Shown here piece after piece: positions 38,181-52,850 of a stretch of 64,000 nt of DNA. The position numbers and the translations under genes were made by a program. Below the pieces are notes generated by a model. That model saw nothing but the letters and a program-made list of their open reading frames with translations. It did no database searches and had not been told where the DNA came from. Position 1 is the first letter of the stretch. Each line of letters begins with the position of its first letter. The DNA is from Magicicada septendecula (lineage: Eukaryota > Arthropoda > Insecta > Hemiptera > Cicadidae): NCBI GenBank assembly GCA_034769895.1, contig JAWRYS010000720.1, forward strand, positions 1 through 64,000, in the 5' to 3' direction.

Positions 38181-41107
38181 GATATGTTAGAATTTTGCAA
38201 AGTTAAAGCCCGGATCCGTGGTAATTGAAATAATACACAGCTGTATGATTTTGAGATACTAAGAGTAACAATTTAAAGAGTATTTAATGCAGAATTTATA
38301 AGAATTTTCTTTTAAAAGTAAAGTAAAATAAGTAAAAAACAAAAAGATGACCATTAAAGCTATTACTTTTATATACTTAGTTAAAATACAAGAATAAAGA
38401 GATGTTTTTGCTAATATCCAGAGCGTGAATGTAACCTTGGACAAAATACTGATATATACATTGTCATAATTTGTTGGTAAGTAAATTTTACTAACTACGG
38501 CAGCTAGTTTAATTAACAGCGAACAATTAAACTGGTTCCCTATATGATAATTTACTTGACAGGATTTTACGGTACTAAAATGCGCCATTCTGCTGTGTAA
38601 AAAAAAAGATTTAATCGTGTACAGAGTGACACATATAAAATGCGCCACGCTGCTACTTTGTAAAAAAAATAATAATTGTGTGCATCGTGATAATTAATTA
38701 ACAGTAACTTTGTTGAATATATAAATTTATTCACTCTGAAATTGTGAACAAATAAATAAATAAAGTTTTAATTAAGAAATAATAATATTAGTATTAGGAT
38801 ATTGCCGTAATAAACAAGTCCCTGCTGGTAAAAATATTCCATTTTAAACCTGTCAGTATTTACAGGCTATTTCATGTTAGATACGTGTCGAGAAATGTAC
38901 GCTCTCCCCCGTACACAAATAAGTTGTTTGAATGGCATTCCCTCGTGGACATAACAGACAGTCCAGAACAGGAAATAATCGTGTTTCAGATTGTCCGAAT
39001 CACCCTCCTTTGTTAACAACCACCCCAACGTAAACAATAAGACTCACCAAACAGCTGATCCATTGTGCTATTATAAAAGCAATGAACTCTTCGTGTGTGA
39101 AATTCCATTCCACTATAAAATAATATTATTATTTTGTCTCGACTGATAATTGCTAGAAGTACGTAAAATTGAATTGATTTGAGATAATTTTAATTTGATT
39201 AATTAGTATAAGATTCTACATGTAGTAATAGATGTATATGTGTGTTTAAATGAATTCAAATTTTATAAGTGTTTGAAATAAAATAAATAATAAGTCCTTT
39301 AAATAAAAAGCTGAATAGTATCCTAACGTGTAATAAAAGTGAAAAGTGTAGTAGTAAAATAAGTAAAGAGAAAATAATAATAAAAGTATATTTGAATCGT
39401 GTAAACACCCGGTAGTGGCCTGTTCGAAAAATAATTCCCCAGCTTGCCAGTATAAGACAAACTCGTTCGTGCAGGAAATAATCGTGTTGAGAATTCTAGT
39501 AAGCCACCCCTATTGTTATGAAAGCCTGCATCGGTAAACAATAAACACCACCCCGTGTATAATACAACGCTTCTTGTGTAAAGTGTTTGTCCCCTCTTGC
39601 TTAGTTTGTAACAGCTGATCGTTTAATAGAAGATAAAGATTCCCCTTCGTGAAATTCCGCTTGTCTCAGTAGAATAAGATATTAGAATTAAGAAAGAATC
39701 TAAGGTTGAGTATGGGATCAACTTTAGATTACTGTAGTATAATTAAGAGACATAGGGATAAATACGTAATACAGTCACAATGGCGCCGCACTGAAAAGGG
39801 TTAATGATAGAGCAGAAAACTAACTAATTGAGTTAGAGTATGCTAGTAAAATCAGTCGGGCCACGATATTGTGAAGTTACGAAAACTAAGAGTAATAAAT
39901 GAATAAATAAATAACATTTATTTATATATAAATAAAATTAAGTTAGAGGTTAAGAAACGAGAGAAAGGGAACTTCACGAAAGAAAAAGATATCACTGTAG
40001 TATTCACTAACGCCGCCCCATCGTTCTCCTTAAAGTGCAGGAGGATGTGACGATTTAAAAATTATTTAAATAGCACAAATTTAATTTTTGTTCTTATAAC
40101 AAGTGAGAGTATAATCCACCCTTATCTGTACCCAGATACCGGTATCAACGTGCAAAAAAAATCCAGTACGAACATGCTAAGTACAATGATATTAAGCGAA
40201 AACTAATAATGCTTGTAATTAAATAACACACGTATTAATAATAAAGGAAATATCTAACTCCTAACAAAAATGTAGCATAATTGATACTAGTTAATTAATG
40301 GACAATTAATAATAATAAAGGAAAGAACTACTTTTCTCAGCGCGTAAACCGCGCCAGCTTACAGACTCCCTGCCGCTAAACTAGTCCCAGTCGCCGGAGA
40401 ATCTTCGACATTTAAGCAGGTCGAAAATGTGTTGTAAAGTTACACTTAGGTGTATGTCGCTAAACAGCGATGTAACAAGACGTTAGTTCTTCTAATCGAT
40501 TTAATTCAATGTAGCGTTAGTAAAACTCAAAAACTAGTAATGTAGTACATGGAGGAAATATTAATAAAATATAAAAAAAAACTTAGCCGACACATCTCTT
40601 TACGAACAGTAAGCGGTAAGATATGTTCCTTACCATGTAAAAGTAAACATCAGTGCTGCTAAAATAAAAACAAATTAAATGTAAAAAGTGAACAACCAAC
40701 ACCAGGAGAAAAGTTATTACAACAACCGTAAGAACTTCAAGTAGCAGAATCCAACCGTCATGACCTAGACTACAATTCGGAAACAACCAACTAAATGGAG
40801 GATCCAGATGAACAACGAACTACACCCAAGAATACCTACTGAAGAGGATCATCTCGAGCACCCACCGCAGACTCACGTTATATTCAGGTGATATTAAACC
40901 ATAACTTCTGTGCATAACTTGTTTTTTTAAAAACCGCAACAAAAAGAACAGTAAAGTTTCTTGTAAAGACTTTTAGATCACTTAAAGATTAGCATATAAA
41001 TGTTTGTAATTTCTGTAATGCTATAGTAATAACCTGATGATGTTTAAAGATAAAGTAATTCTGAAAATTACATCAGACTATTCTTCAATTAGTTTGGATG
41101 ATGTTGA
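38181..41107. repeat. Monomer copy 14 (B2 type, 8-bp deletion)
   Basis: 2,927 bp, the shortest copy. At 38430/38431 eight bases are missing (GAATGTAACC instead of the usual form with AAATTTAT between), which removes the inner half of the left 17-bp inverted-repeat arm and opens a longer, probably meaningless, minus-strand frame. The body is B2: AATTCCATTCC, TTATTATTTTGTC, CTACATGTAG, GATGTATATG, AATGATATTAAGC, AACACACG, ACATTTAAGCAGG, CTCGAGCACC, TTCAATTAG. It matches copy 17 at an offset of about 8,809 bp. Confidence 0.97.
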
Positions 41108-44043
41108 GATATGTTAGAATTTTGCAAAGTTAAAGCCCGGATCCGTGGTAATTGAAATAATACACAGCTGTATGATTTTGAGATACTAAGAGTAACAATT
41201 TAAAGAGTATTTAATGCAGAATTTATAAGAATTTTCTTTTAAAAGTAAAATAAAGTAAGTAAAAAACAAAAAAATGACCATTAAAGCTATTACTTTTATA
41301 TACTTAGTTAAAATACAAGAATAAAGAGATGTTTTTGCTAATATCCAGAGAGTGAATAAATTTATGTAACCTTGGACAAAATACTGATATATACATTGTC
41401 ATAATTTGTTGGTAAGTAAATTTTACTAACTACGGCAGCTAGTTTAATTAACAGTGAACAATTAAACTGGTTCCCTATATGATAATTTACTTGACAGGAT
41501 TTTACGGTACTAAAATGCGCCATTCTGCTGTGTAAAAAAAAAGATTTAATCGTGTACAGAGTGACACATATAAAATGCGCCACGCTGCTACTTTGTAAAA
41601 AAAATAATAATTGTGTGCATCGTGATAATTAATTAACAGAAACTTTGTTGAATATATAAATTCATTCACTCTGAAATTGTGAACAAATAAATAAATAAAG
41701 TTTTAATTAAGAAATAATAATATTAGTATTAGGATATTGCCGTAATAAACAAGTCCCTGCTGGTAAAAATATTCCATTTTAAACGTGTCAGTATTTACAG
41801 GCTATTTCATGTTAGATACGTGTCGAGAAATGTACGCTCTCCCCCGTACACAAATAAGTTGTTTGAATGGCATTCCCTCGTGGACATAACAGACAGTCCA
41901 GAACAGGAAATAATCATGTTTCAGATTGTCCGAATCACCCTCCTTTGTTAACAACCACCCCAACGTAAACAATAAGACTCACCAAACAGCTGATCCATTG
42001 TGCTATTATAAAAGCAATGAACTCTTCGTGTGTAAAATTCCTTTCCACTATAAAATAATATTATCAGTTTGTCTCGACTGATAATTGCTAGAAGTACGTA
42101 AAATTGAATTGATTTGAGATAATTTTAATTTGATTAATTAGTATAAGATTCTACGTGTAGTAATAGATATATATGTGTGTTTAAATGAATTCAAATTTTA
42201 TAAGTGTTTGAAATAAAATAAATATTAAGTCCTTTAAATAAAAAACTGAATAGTATCCTAACGTGTAATAAAAGTGAAAAGTGTAGTAGTAAAATAAGTA
42301 AAGAGAAAATAATAATAAAAGTATATTTGAATCGTGTAAACACCCGGTAGTGGCCTGTTCGAAAAATAATTCCCCAGCTTGCCTGTATAAGACAAACTTG
42401 TTTGTGCAGGAAATAATCGTGTTGAGAATTCTTGTAAGCCACCCCTATTGTTATGAAAGCCTGCATCGGTAAACAATAAACACCACCCCGTGTATAATAC
42501 AACGCTTCTTGTGTAAAGTGTTTGTCCCCTCTTGCTTAGTTTGTAACAGCTGATCGTTTAATAGAAGATAAAGATTCCCCTTCGTGAAATTCCGCTTGTC
42601 TCAGTAGAATAAGATATTAGAATTAAGAAAGAATCTAAGGTTGAGTATGGGATCAACTTTAGATTACTGTAGTATAATTAAGAGACATAGGGATAAATAC
42701 GTAATACAGTCACAATGGCGCCGCACGGAAAAGGGTTAATGATAGAGCAGAAAACTAACTAAATGAGTTAGAGTATGCTAGTAAAATCAGTCGGGCCACG
42801 ATATTGTGAAGTTACGAAAACTAAGAGTAATAAATGAATAAATAAATAACATTTATTTATATATAAATAAAATTAAGTTAGAGGTTAAGAAACGAGAGAA
42901 AGGGAACTTCACGAAAGAAAAAGATGTCACTGTAGTATTCACTAACGCCGCCCCATCGTTCTCCTTAAAGTGCAGGAGGATGTGACGATTTAAAAATTAT
43001 TTAAATAGCACAAATTTAATTTTTGTTCTTATAATAAGTGAGAGTATAATCCACCCTTATCTGTACCCAGATACCGGTATCAACGTGCAAAAAAAAATCC
43101 AGTACGAACATGCCAAGTACAATGTTATTAAGCGAAAACTAATAATTCTTCTAATTAAATAACAGACGTATTAATAATAAAGGAAATATCTAACTCCTAA
43201 CAAAAATGTAGCATAATTGATACTAGTTAATTATTGGACAATTAATAAAAATAAAGGAAAGAACTACTTTTCTCAGCGCGTAAACCGCGCCAGCTTACAG
43301 ACTCCCTGCCGCTAAACTAGTCCCAGTCGCCGGAGAATCTTCGACATGTAAGCAGGTCGAAAATGTGTTGTAAAGTTACACTTAGGTGTATGTCGCTAAA
43401 CAGCGATGTAACAAGACGTTAGTTCTTCTAATCGATTTAATTCAATGTAGCGTTAGTAAAACTCAAAAACTAGTAATGTAGTACATGGAGGAAATATTAA
43501 TAATATATAAAAAAAAACTTAGCCGACACATCTCTTTACGAACAGTAAGCGGTAAGATATGTTCCTTACCATGTAAAAGTAAACATCAGTGCTGCTAAAA
43601 TAAAAACAAATTAAATGTAAAAATTGAACAACCAACACCAGGAGAAAAGTTATTACAACAACCGTAAGAACTTCAAGTAGCAGATTCCAACCGTCATGAC
43701 CTAGACTACAATTCCGAAACAACCAACTAAATGGAGGATCCAGATGAACAACGAACTACACCCAAGAATACCTACTGAAGAGGATCATCTCGAACACCCA
43801 CCGCAGACTCACGTTATATTCAGGTGATATTAAACCATAACTTCTGTGCATAACTTGTTTTTTTAAAAACCGCAACAAAAAGAACAGTAAAGTTTCTTGT
43901 AAAGACTTTTAGATCACTTAAAGATTAGCATATAAATGTTTGTAATTTCTGTAATGCTATAGAAATAACCTGATGATGTTTAAAGATAAAGTAATTCTGA
44001 AAATTACATCAGACTATTCTTCAAATAGTTTGGATGATGTTGA
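41108..44043. repeat. Monomer copy 15 (B1 body, distinct left end)
   Basis: 2,936 bp. The left end has AGTAAAATAAAGTAAG and CAAAAAAATGACC, shared only with copy 18. From there on it is B1 and nearly identical to copy 13. Private: CTATAGAAATAACC near 43963. Confidence 0.97.
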
Positions 44044-46979
44044 GATATGTTAGAATTTTGCAAAGTTAAAGCCCGGATCCGTGGTAATTGAAATAATACA
44101 CAGCTGTATGATTTTGAGATACTAAGAGTAACAATTTAAAGAGTATTTAATGCAGAATTTATAAGAATTTTCTTTTAAAAGTAAAGTAAAATAAGTAAAA
44201 AACAAAAAGATGACCATTAAAGCTATTACTTTTATATACTTAGTTAAAATACAAGAATAAAGAGATGTTTTTGCTAATATCCAGAGAGTGAATAAATTTA
44301 TGTAACCTTGGACAAAATACTGATATATACATTGTCATAATTTGTTGGTAAGTAAATTTTACTAACTACGGCAGCTAGTTTAATTAACAGTGAACAATTA
44401 AACTGGTTCCCTATATGATAATTTACTTGACAGGATTTTACGGTACTAAAATGCGCCATTCTGCTGTGTAAAAAAAAAGATTTAATCGTGTACAGAGTGA
44501 CACATATAAAATGCGCCACGCTGCTACTTTGTAAAAAAAATAATAATTGTGTGCATCGTGATAATTAATTAACAGAAACTTTGTTGAATATATAAATTCA
44601 TTCACTCTGAAATTGTGAACAAATAAATAAATAAAGTTTTAATTAAGAAATAATAATATTAGTATTAGGATATTGCCGTAATAAACAAGTCCCTGCTGGT
44701 AAAAATATTCCATTTTAAACGTGTCAGTATTTACAGGCTATTTCATGTTAGATACGTGTCGAGAAATGTACGCTCTCCCCCGTACACAAATAAGTTGTTT
44801 GAATGGCATTCCCTCGTGGACATAACAGACAGTCCAGAACAGGAAATAATCATGTTTCAGATTGTCCGAATCACCCTCCTTTGTTAACAACCACCCCAAC
44901 GTAAACAATAAGACTCACCAAACAGCTGATCCATTGTGCTATTATAAAAGCAATGAACTCTTCGTGTGTAAAATTCCTTTCCACTATAAAATAATATTAT
45001 CAGTTTGTCTCGACTGATAATTGCTAGAAGTACGTAAAATTGAATTGATTTGAGATAATTTTAATTTGATTAATTAGTATAAGATTCTACGTGTAGTAAT
45101 AGATATATATGTGTGTTTAAATGAATTCAAATTTTATAAGTGTTTGAAATAAAATAAATATTAAGTCCTTTAAATAAAAAACTGAATAGTATCCTAACGT
45201 GTAATAAAAGTGAAAAGTGTAGTAGTAAAATAAGTAAAGAGAAAATAATAATAAAAGTATATTTGAATCGTGTAAACACCCGGTAGTGGCCTGTTCGAAA
45301 AATAATTCCCCAGCTTGCCTGTATAAGACAAACTTGTTTGTGCAGGAAATAATCGTGTTGAGAATTCTTGTAAGCCACCCCTATTGTTATGAAAGCCTGC
45401 ATCGGTAAACAATAAACACCACCCCGTGTATAATACAACGCTTCTTGTGTAAAGTGTTTGTCCCCTCTTGCTTAGTTTGTAACAGCTGATCGTTTAATAG
45501 AAGATAAAGATTCCCCTTCGTGAAATTCCGCTTGTCTCAGTAGAATAAGATATTAGAATTAAGAAAGAATCTAAGGTTGAGTATGGGATCAACTTTAGAT
45601 TACTGTAGTATAATTAAGAGACATAGGGATAAATACGTAATACAGTCACAATGGCGCCGCACGGAAAAGGGTTAATGATAGAGCAGAAAACTAACTAATT
45701 GAGTTAGAGTATGCTAGTAAAATCGGTCGGGCCACGATATTGTGAAGTTACGAAAACTAAGAGTAATAAATGAATAAATAAATAACATTTATTTATATAT
45801 AAATAAAATTAAGTTAGAGGTTAAGAAACGAGAGAAAGGGAACTTCACGAAAGAAAAAGATATCACTGTAGTATTCACTAACGCCGCCCCATCGTTCTCC
45901 TTAAAGTGCAGGAGGATGTGACGATTAAAAAATTATTTAAATAGCACAAATTTAATTTTTGTTCTTATAACAAGTGAGAGTATAATCCACCCTTATCTGT
46001 ACCCAGATACCGGTATCAACGTGCAAAAAAAAATCCAGTACGAACATGCTAAGTACAATGTTATTAAGCGAAAACTAATAATTCTTCTAATTAAATAACA
46101 GACGTATTAATAATAAAGGAAATATTTAACTCCTAACAAAAATGTAGCATAATTGATACTAGTTAATTAATGGACAATTAATAATAATAAAGGAAAGAAC
46201 TACTTTTCTCAGCGCGTAAACCGCGCCAGCTTACAGACTCCCTGCCGCTAAACTAGTCCCAGTCGCCGGAGAATCTTCGACATGTAAGCAGGTCGAAAAT
46301 GTGTTGTAAAGTTACACTTAGGTTTATGTCGCTAAACAGCGATGTAACAAGACGTTTGTTCTTCTAATCGATTTAATTCAATGTAGTGTTAGTAAAACTC
46401 AAAAACTAGTAATGTAGTACATGGAGGAAATATTAATATTATATAAAAAAAAACTTAGCCGACACATCTCTTTTTGAACAGTAAGCGGTAAGATATGTTC
46501 CTTACCATGTAAAAGTAAACATCAGTGCTGCTAAAATAAAAACAAATTAAATGTAAAAAGTGAACAACCAACACCAGGAGAAAAGTTATTACAACAACCG
46601 TAAGAACTTCAAGTAGCAGAATCCAACCGTCATGACCTAGACTACAATTCCGAAACAACCAACTAAATGGAGGATCCAGATTAACAACGAACTACACCCA
46701 AGAATACCTACTGAAGAGGATCATCTCGAACACCCACCGCAGACTCACGTTATATTCAGGTGATATTAAACCATAACTTCTGTGCAAAACATGTTTTTTT
46801 AAAAACCGCAACAAAAAGAACAGTAAAGTTTCTTGTAAAGACTTTTAGATCACTTAAAGATTAGCATATAAATGTTTGTAATTTCTGTAATGCTATAGTA
46901 ATAACCTGATGATGTTTAAAGATAAAGTAATTCTGAAAATTACATCAGACTATTCTTCAAATAGTTTGGATGATGTTGA
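44044..46979. repeat. Monomer copy 16 (B1 left, divergent right)
   Basis: 2,936 bp. B1 up to about 45665 (GCACGGAAAAGG), then it switches (CTAATTGAG from about 45697, GATATCACTGTAG near 45870). The right part has many private changes: ATCGGTCGGG, GATTAAAAAATT, AATATTTAAC, AGGTTTATGTCG (breaks the TACAC/GTGTA hairpin), CGTTTGTTC, AATATTATAT, CTTTTTGAACAG, CAGATTAACAAC (loses the ATG of the short plus-strand frame) and GCAAAACATG. Confidence 0.97.
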
Positions 46980-49914
46980 GATATGTTAGAATTTTGCAAA
47001 GTTAAAGCCCGGATCCGTGGTAATTGAAATAATACACAGCTGTATGATTTTGAGATACTAAGAGTAACAATTTAAAGAGTATTTAATGCAGAATTTATAA
47101 GAATTTTCTTTTAAAAGTAAAGTAAAGTAAGTAAAAAACAAAAAGATGACCATTAAAGCTATTACTTTTATATACTTAGTTAAAATTCAAGAATAACGAG
47201 ATTTTTTTGCTAATATCCAGAGAGTGAATAAATTTATGTAACCTTGGACAAAATACTGATATATACATTGTCATAATTTGTTGGTAAGTAAATTTTACTA
47301 ACTACGGCAGCTAGTTTAATTAACAGCGAACAATTAAACTGGTTCCCTATATGATAATTTACTTGACAGGATTTTACGGTACTAAAATGCGCCATTCTGC
47401 TGTGTAAAAAAAAAGATTTAATCGTGTACAGAGTGACACATATAAAATGCGCCACGCTGCTACTTTGTAAAAAAAATAATAATTGTGTGCATCGTGATAA
47501 TTAATTAACAGTAACTTTGTTGAATATATAAATTTATTCACTCTGAAATTGTGAACAAATAAATAAATAAAGTTTTAATTAAGAAATAATAATATTAGTA
47601 TTAGGATATTGCCGTAATAAACAAGTCCCTGCTGGTAAAAATATTCCATTTTAAACCTGTCAGTATTTACAGGCTATTTCATGTTAGATACGTGTCGAGA
47701 AATGTACGCTCTCCCCCGTACACAAATAAGTTGTTTGAATGGCATTCCCTCGTGGACATAACAGACAGTCCAGAACAGGAAATAATCGTGTTTCAGATTG
47801 TCCGAATCACCCTCCTTTGTTAACAACCACCCCAACGTAAACAATAAGACTCACCAAACAGCTGATCCATTGTGCTATTATAAAAGCAATGAACTCTTCG
47901 TGTGTGAAATTCCATTCCACTATAAAATAATATTATTATTTTGTCTCGACTGATAATTGCTAGAAGTACGTAAAATTGAATTGATTTGAGATAATTTTAA
48001 TTTGATTAATTAGTATAAGATTCTACATGTAGTAATAGATGTATATGTGTGTTTAAATGAATTCAAATTTTATAAGTGTTTGAAATAAAATAAATAATAA
48101 GTCCTTTAAATAAAAAGCTGAATAGTATCCTAACGTGTAATAAAAGTGAAAAGTGTAGTAGTAAAATAAGTAAAGAGAAAATAATAATAAAAGTATATTT
48201 GAATCGTGTAAACACCCGGTAGTGGCCTGTTCGAAAAATAATTCCCCAGCTTGCCAGTATAAGACAAACTCGTTCGTGCAGGAAATAATCGTGTTGAGAA
48301 TTCTAGTAAGCCACCCCTATTGTTATGAAAGCCTGCATCGGTAAACAATAAACACCACCCCGTGTATAATACAACGCTTCTTGTGTAAAGTGTTTGTCCC
48401 CTCTTGCTTAGTTTGTAACAGCTGATCGTTTAATAGAAGATAAAGATTCCCCTTCGCGAAATTCCGCTTGTCTCAGTAGAATAAGATATTAGAATTAAGA
48501 AAGAATCTAAGGTTGAGTATGGGATCAACTTTAGATTACTGTAGTATAATTAAGAGACATAGGGATAAATACGTAATACAGTCACAATGGCGCCGCACTG
48601 AAAAGGGTTAATGATAGAGCAGAAAACTAACTAATTGAGTTAGAGTATGCTAGTAAAATCAGTCGGGCCACGATATTGTGAAGTTACGAAAACTAAGAGT
48701 AATAAATGAATAAATAAATAACATTTATTTATATATAAATAAAATTAAGTTAGAGGTTAAGAAACGAGAGAAAGGGAACTTCACGAAAGAAAAAGATATC
48801 ACTGTAGTATTCACTAACGCCGCCCCATCGTTCTCCTTAAAGTGCAGGAGGATGTGACGATTTAAAAATTATTTAAATAGCACAAATTTAATTTTTGTTC
48901 TTATAACAAGTGAGAGTATAATCCACCCTTATCTGTACCCAGATACCGGTATCAACGTGCAAAAAAAATCCAGTACGAACATGCTAAGTACAATGATATT
49001 AAGCGAAAACTAATAATTCTTGTAATTAAATAACACACGTATTAATAATAAAGGAAATATCTAACTCCTAACAAAAATGTAGCATAATTGATACTAGTTA
49101 ATTAATGGACAATTAATAATAATAAAGGAAAGAACTACTTTTCTCAGCGCGTAAACCGCGCCAGCTTACAGACTCCCTGCCGCTAAACTAGTCCCAGTCG
49201 CCGGAGAATCTTCGACATTTAAGCAGGTCGAAAATGTGTTGTAAAGTTACACTTAGGTGTATGTCGCTAAACAGCGATGTAACAAGACGTTAGTTCTTCT
49301 AATCGATTTAATTCAATGTAGCGTTAGTAAAACTCAAAAACTAGTAATGTAGTACATGGAGGAAATATTAATAATATATAAAAAAAAACTTAGCCGACAC
49401 ATCTCTTTACGAACAGTAAGCGGTAAGATATGTTCCTTACCATGTAAAAGTAAACATCAGTGCTGCTAAAATAAAAACAAATTAAATGTAAAAAGTGAAC
49501 AACCAACACCAGGAGAAAAGTTATTACAACAACCGTAAGAACTTCAAGTAGCAGAATCCAACCGTCATGACCTAGACTACAATTCGGAAACAACCAACTA
49601 AATGGAGGATCCAGATGAACAACGAACTACACCCAAGAATACCTACTGAAGAGGATCATCTCGAGCACCCACCGCAGACTCACGTTATATTCAGGTGATA
49701 TTAAACCATAACTTCTGTGCATAACTTGTTTTTTTAAAAACCGCAACAAAAAGAACAGTAAAGTTTCTTGTAAAGACTTTTAGATCACTTAAAGATTAGC
49801 ATATAAATGTTTGTAATTTCTGTAATGCTATAGTAATAACCTGATGATGTTTAAAGATAAAGTAATTCTGAAAATTACATCAGACTATTCTTCAATTAGT
49901 TTGGATGATGTTGA
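46980..49914. repeat. Monomer copy 17 (B2 body)
   Basis: 2,935 bp. The left end has AAAATTCAAGAATAACGAG followed by a run of seven T near 47183-47208, shared with copy 19. The body is B2 and parallels copy 14 (AATTCCATTCC, TTATTATTTTGTC, AATGATATTAAGC, AACACACG, ACATTTAAGCAGG, CTCGAGCACC, TTCAATTAG) but has the inverted-repeat arm that copy 14 lost. Private: CTTCGCGAAATTCC near 48457. Confidence 0.97.
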
Positions 49915-52850
49915 GATATGTTAGAATTTTGCAAAGTTAAAGCCCGGATCCGTGGTAATTGAAATAATACACAGCTGTATGATTTTGAGATACTAAGAGT
50001 AACAATTTAAAGAGTATTTAATGCAGAATTTATAAGAATTTTCTTTTAAAAGTAAAATAAAGTAAGTAAAAAACAAAAAAATGACCATTAAAGCTATTAC
50101 TTTTATATACTTAGTTAAAATACAAGAATAAAGAGATGTTTTTGCTAATATCCAGAGAGTGAATAAATTTATGTAACCTTGGACAAAATACTGATATATA
50201 CATTGTCATAATTTGTTGGTAAGTAAATTTTACTAACTACGGCAGCTAGTTTAATTAACAGCGAACAATTAAACTGGTTCCCTATATGATAATTTACTTG
50301 ACAGGATTTTACGGTACTAAAATGCGCCATTCTGCTGTGTAAAAAAAAAGATTTAATCGTGTACAGAGTGACACATATAAAATGCGCCACGCTGCTACTT
50401 TGTAAAAAAAATAATAATTGTGTGCATCGTGATAATTAATTAACAGTAACTTTGTTGAATATATAAATTTATTCACTCTGAAATTGTGAACAAATAAATA
50501 AATAAAGTTTTAATTAAGAAATAATAATATTAGTATTAGGATATTGCCATAATAAACAAGTCCCTGCTGGTAAAAATATTCCATTTTAAACCTGTCAGTA
50601 TTTACAGGCTATTTCATGTTAGATACGTGTCGAGAAATGTACGCTCTCCCCCGTACACAAATAAGTTGTTTGAATGGCATTCCCTCGTGGACATAACAGA
50701 CAGTCCAGAACAGGAAATAATCGTGTTTCAGATTGTCCGAATCACCCTCCTTTGTTAACAACCACCCCAACGTAAACAATAAGACTCACCAAACAGCTGA
50801 TCCATTGTGCTATTATAAAAGCAATGAACTCTTCGTGTGTGAAATTCCTTTCCACTATAAAATAATATTATTATTTTGTCTCGACTGATAATTGCTAGAA
50901 GTACGTAAAATTGAATTGATTTGAGATAATTTTAATTTGATTAATTACTATAAGATTCTACATGTAGTAATAGATGTATATGTGTGTTTAAATGAATTCA
51001 AATTTTATAAGTGTTTGAAATGAAATAAATAATAAGTCCTTTAAATAAAAAGCTGAATAGTATCCTAACGTGTAATAAAAGTGAAAAGTGTAGTAGTAAA
51101 ATAAGTAAAGAGAAAATAATAATAAAAGTATATTTGAATCGTGTAAACACCCGGTAGTGGCCTGTTCGAAAAATAATTCCCCAGCTTGCCAGTATAAGAC
51201 AAACTCGTTCGTGCAGGAAATAATCGTGTTGAGAATTCTAGTAAGCCACCCCTATTGTTATGAAAGCCTGCATCGGTAACCAATAAACACCACCCCGTGT
51301 ACAATACAACGCTTCTTGTGTAAAGTGTTTGTCCCCTCTTGCTTAGTTTGTAACAGCTGATCGGTTAATAGAAGATAAAGATTCCCCTTCGTGAAATTCC
51401 GCTTGTCTCAGTAGAATAAGATATTAGAATTAAGAAAGAATCTAAGGTTGAGTATGGGATCAACTTTAGATTACTGTAGTATAATTAAGAGACATAGGGA
51501 TAAATACGTAATACAGTCACAATGGCGCCGCACTGAAAAGGGTTAATGATAGAGCAGAAAACTAACTAATTGAGTTAGAGTATGCTAGTAAAATCAGTCG
51601 GGCCACGATATTGTGAAGTTACGAAAACTAAGAGTAATAAATGAATAAATAAATAACATTTATTTATATATAAATAAAATTATGTTAGAGGTTAAGAAAC
51701 GAGAGAAAGGGAACTTCACGAAAGAAAAAGATATCACTATAGTATTCACTAACGCCGCCCCATCGTTCTCCTTAAAGTGCAGGAGGATGTGACGATTTAA
51801 AAATTATTTAAATAGCACAAATTTAATTTTTGTTCTTATAACAAGTGAGAGTATAATCCACCCTTATCTGTACCCAGATACCGGTATCAACGTGCAAAAA
51901 AAAATCCAGTACGAACATGCTAAGTACAATGTTATTAAGCGAAAACTAATAATTCTTCTAATTAAATAACAGACGTATTAATAATAAAGGAAATATATAA
52001 CTCCTAACAAAAATGTAGCATAATTGATACTAGTTAATTAATGGACAATTAATAATAATAAAGGAAAGAACTACTTTTCTCAGCGCGTAAACCGCGCCAG
52101 CTTACAGACTCCCTGCCGCTAAACTAGTCCCAGTCGCCGGAGAATCTTCGACATTTAATCAGGTCGAAAATGTGTTGTAAAGTTACACTTAGGTGTATGT
52201 CGCTAAACAGCGATGTAACAAGACGTTAGTTCTTCTAATCGATTTAATTCAATGTAGCGTTAGTAAAACTCAATAACTAGTAATGTAGTACATGGAGGAA
52301 ATATTAATAATATATAAAAAAAAACTTAGCCGACACATCTCTTTACGAACAGTAAGCGGTAAGATATGTTCCTTACCATGTAAAAGTAAACATCAGTGCT
52401 GCTAAAATAAAAACAAATTAAATGTAAAAAGTGAACAACCAACACCAGGAGAAAAGTTATTACAACAACCGTAAGAACTTCAAGTAGCAGAATCCAACCG
52501 TCATGACCTAGACTACAATTCGGAAACAACCAACTAAATGGAGGATCCAGATGAACAACGAACTACACCCAAGAATACCTACTGGAGAGGATCATCTCGA
52601 ACACCCACCGCAGACTCACGTTATATTCAGGTGATATTAAACCATAACTTCTGTGCATAACTTGTTTTTTTAAAAACCGCAACAAAAAGAACAGTAAAGT
52701 TTCTTGTAAAGACTTTTAGATCACTTAAAGATTAGCATATAAATGTTTGTAATTTCTGTAATGCTATAGTAATAACCTGATGATGTTTAAAGATAAAGTA
52801 ATTCTGAAAATTACATCAGACTATTCTTCAAATAGTTTGGATGATGTTGA
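49915..52850. repeat. Monomer copy 18 (B3 type)
   Basis: 2,936 bp. The left end is shared with copy 15 (AGTAAAATAAAGTAAG). Many private changes: TTGCCATAATAAAC, AATTACTATAAG, GAAATGAAATAAAT, GGTAACCAATAAAC, GTGTACAATAC, GATCGGTTAATAG, AATTATGTTAGAGG, ATCACTATAGTATT, ACTCAATAACTAG, CTACTGGAGAGG. It shares AAATATATAACTCC and ACATTTAATCAGG with copies 19 and 20. Confidence 0.97.
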
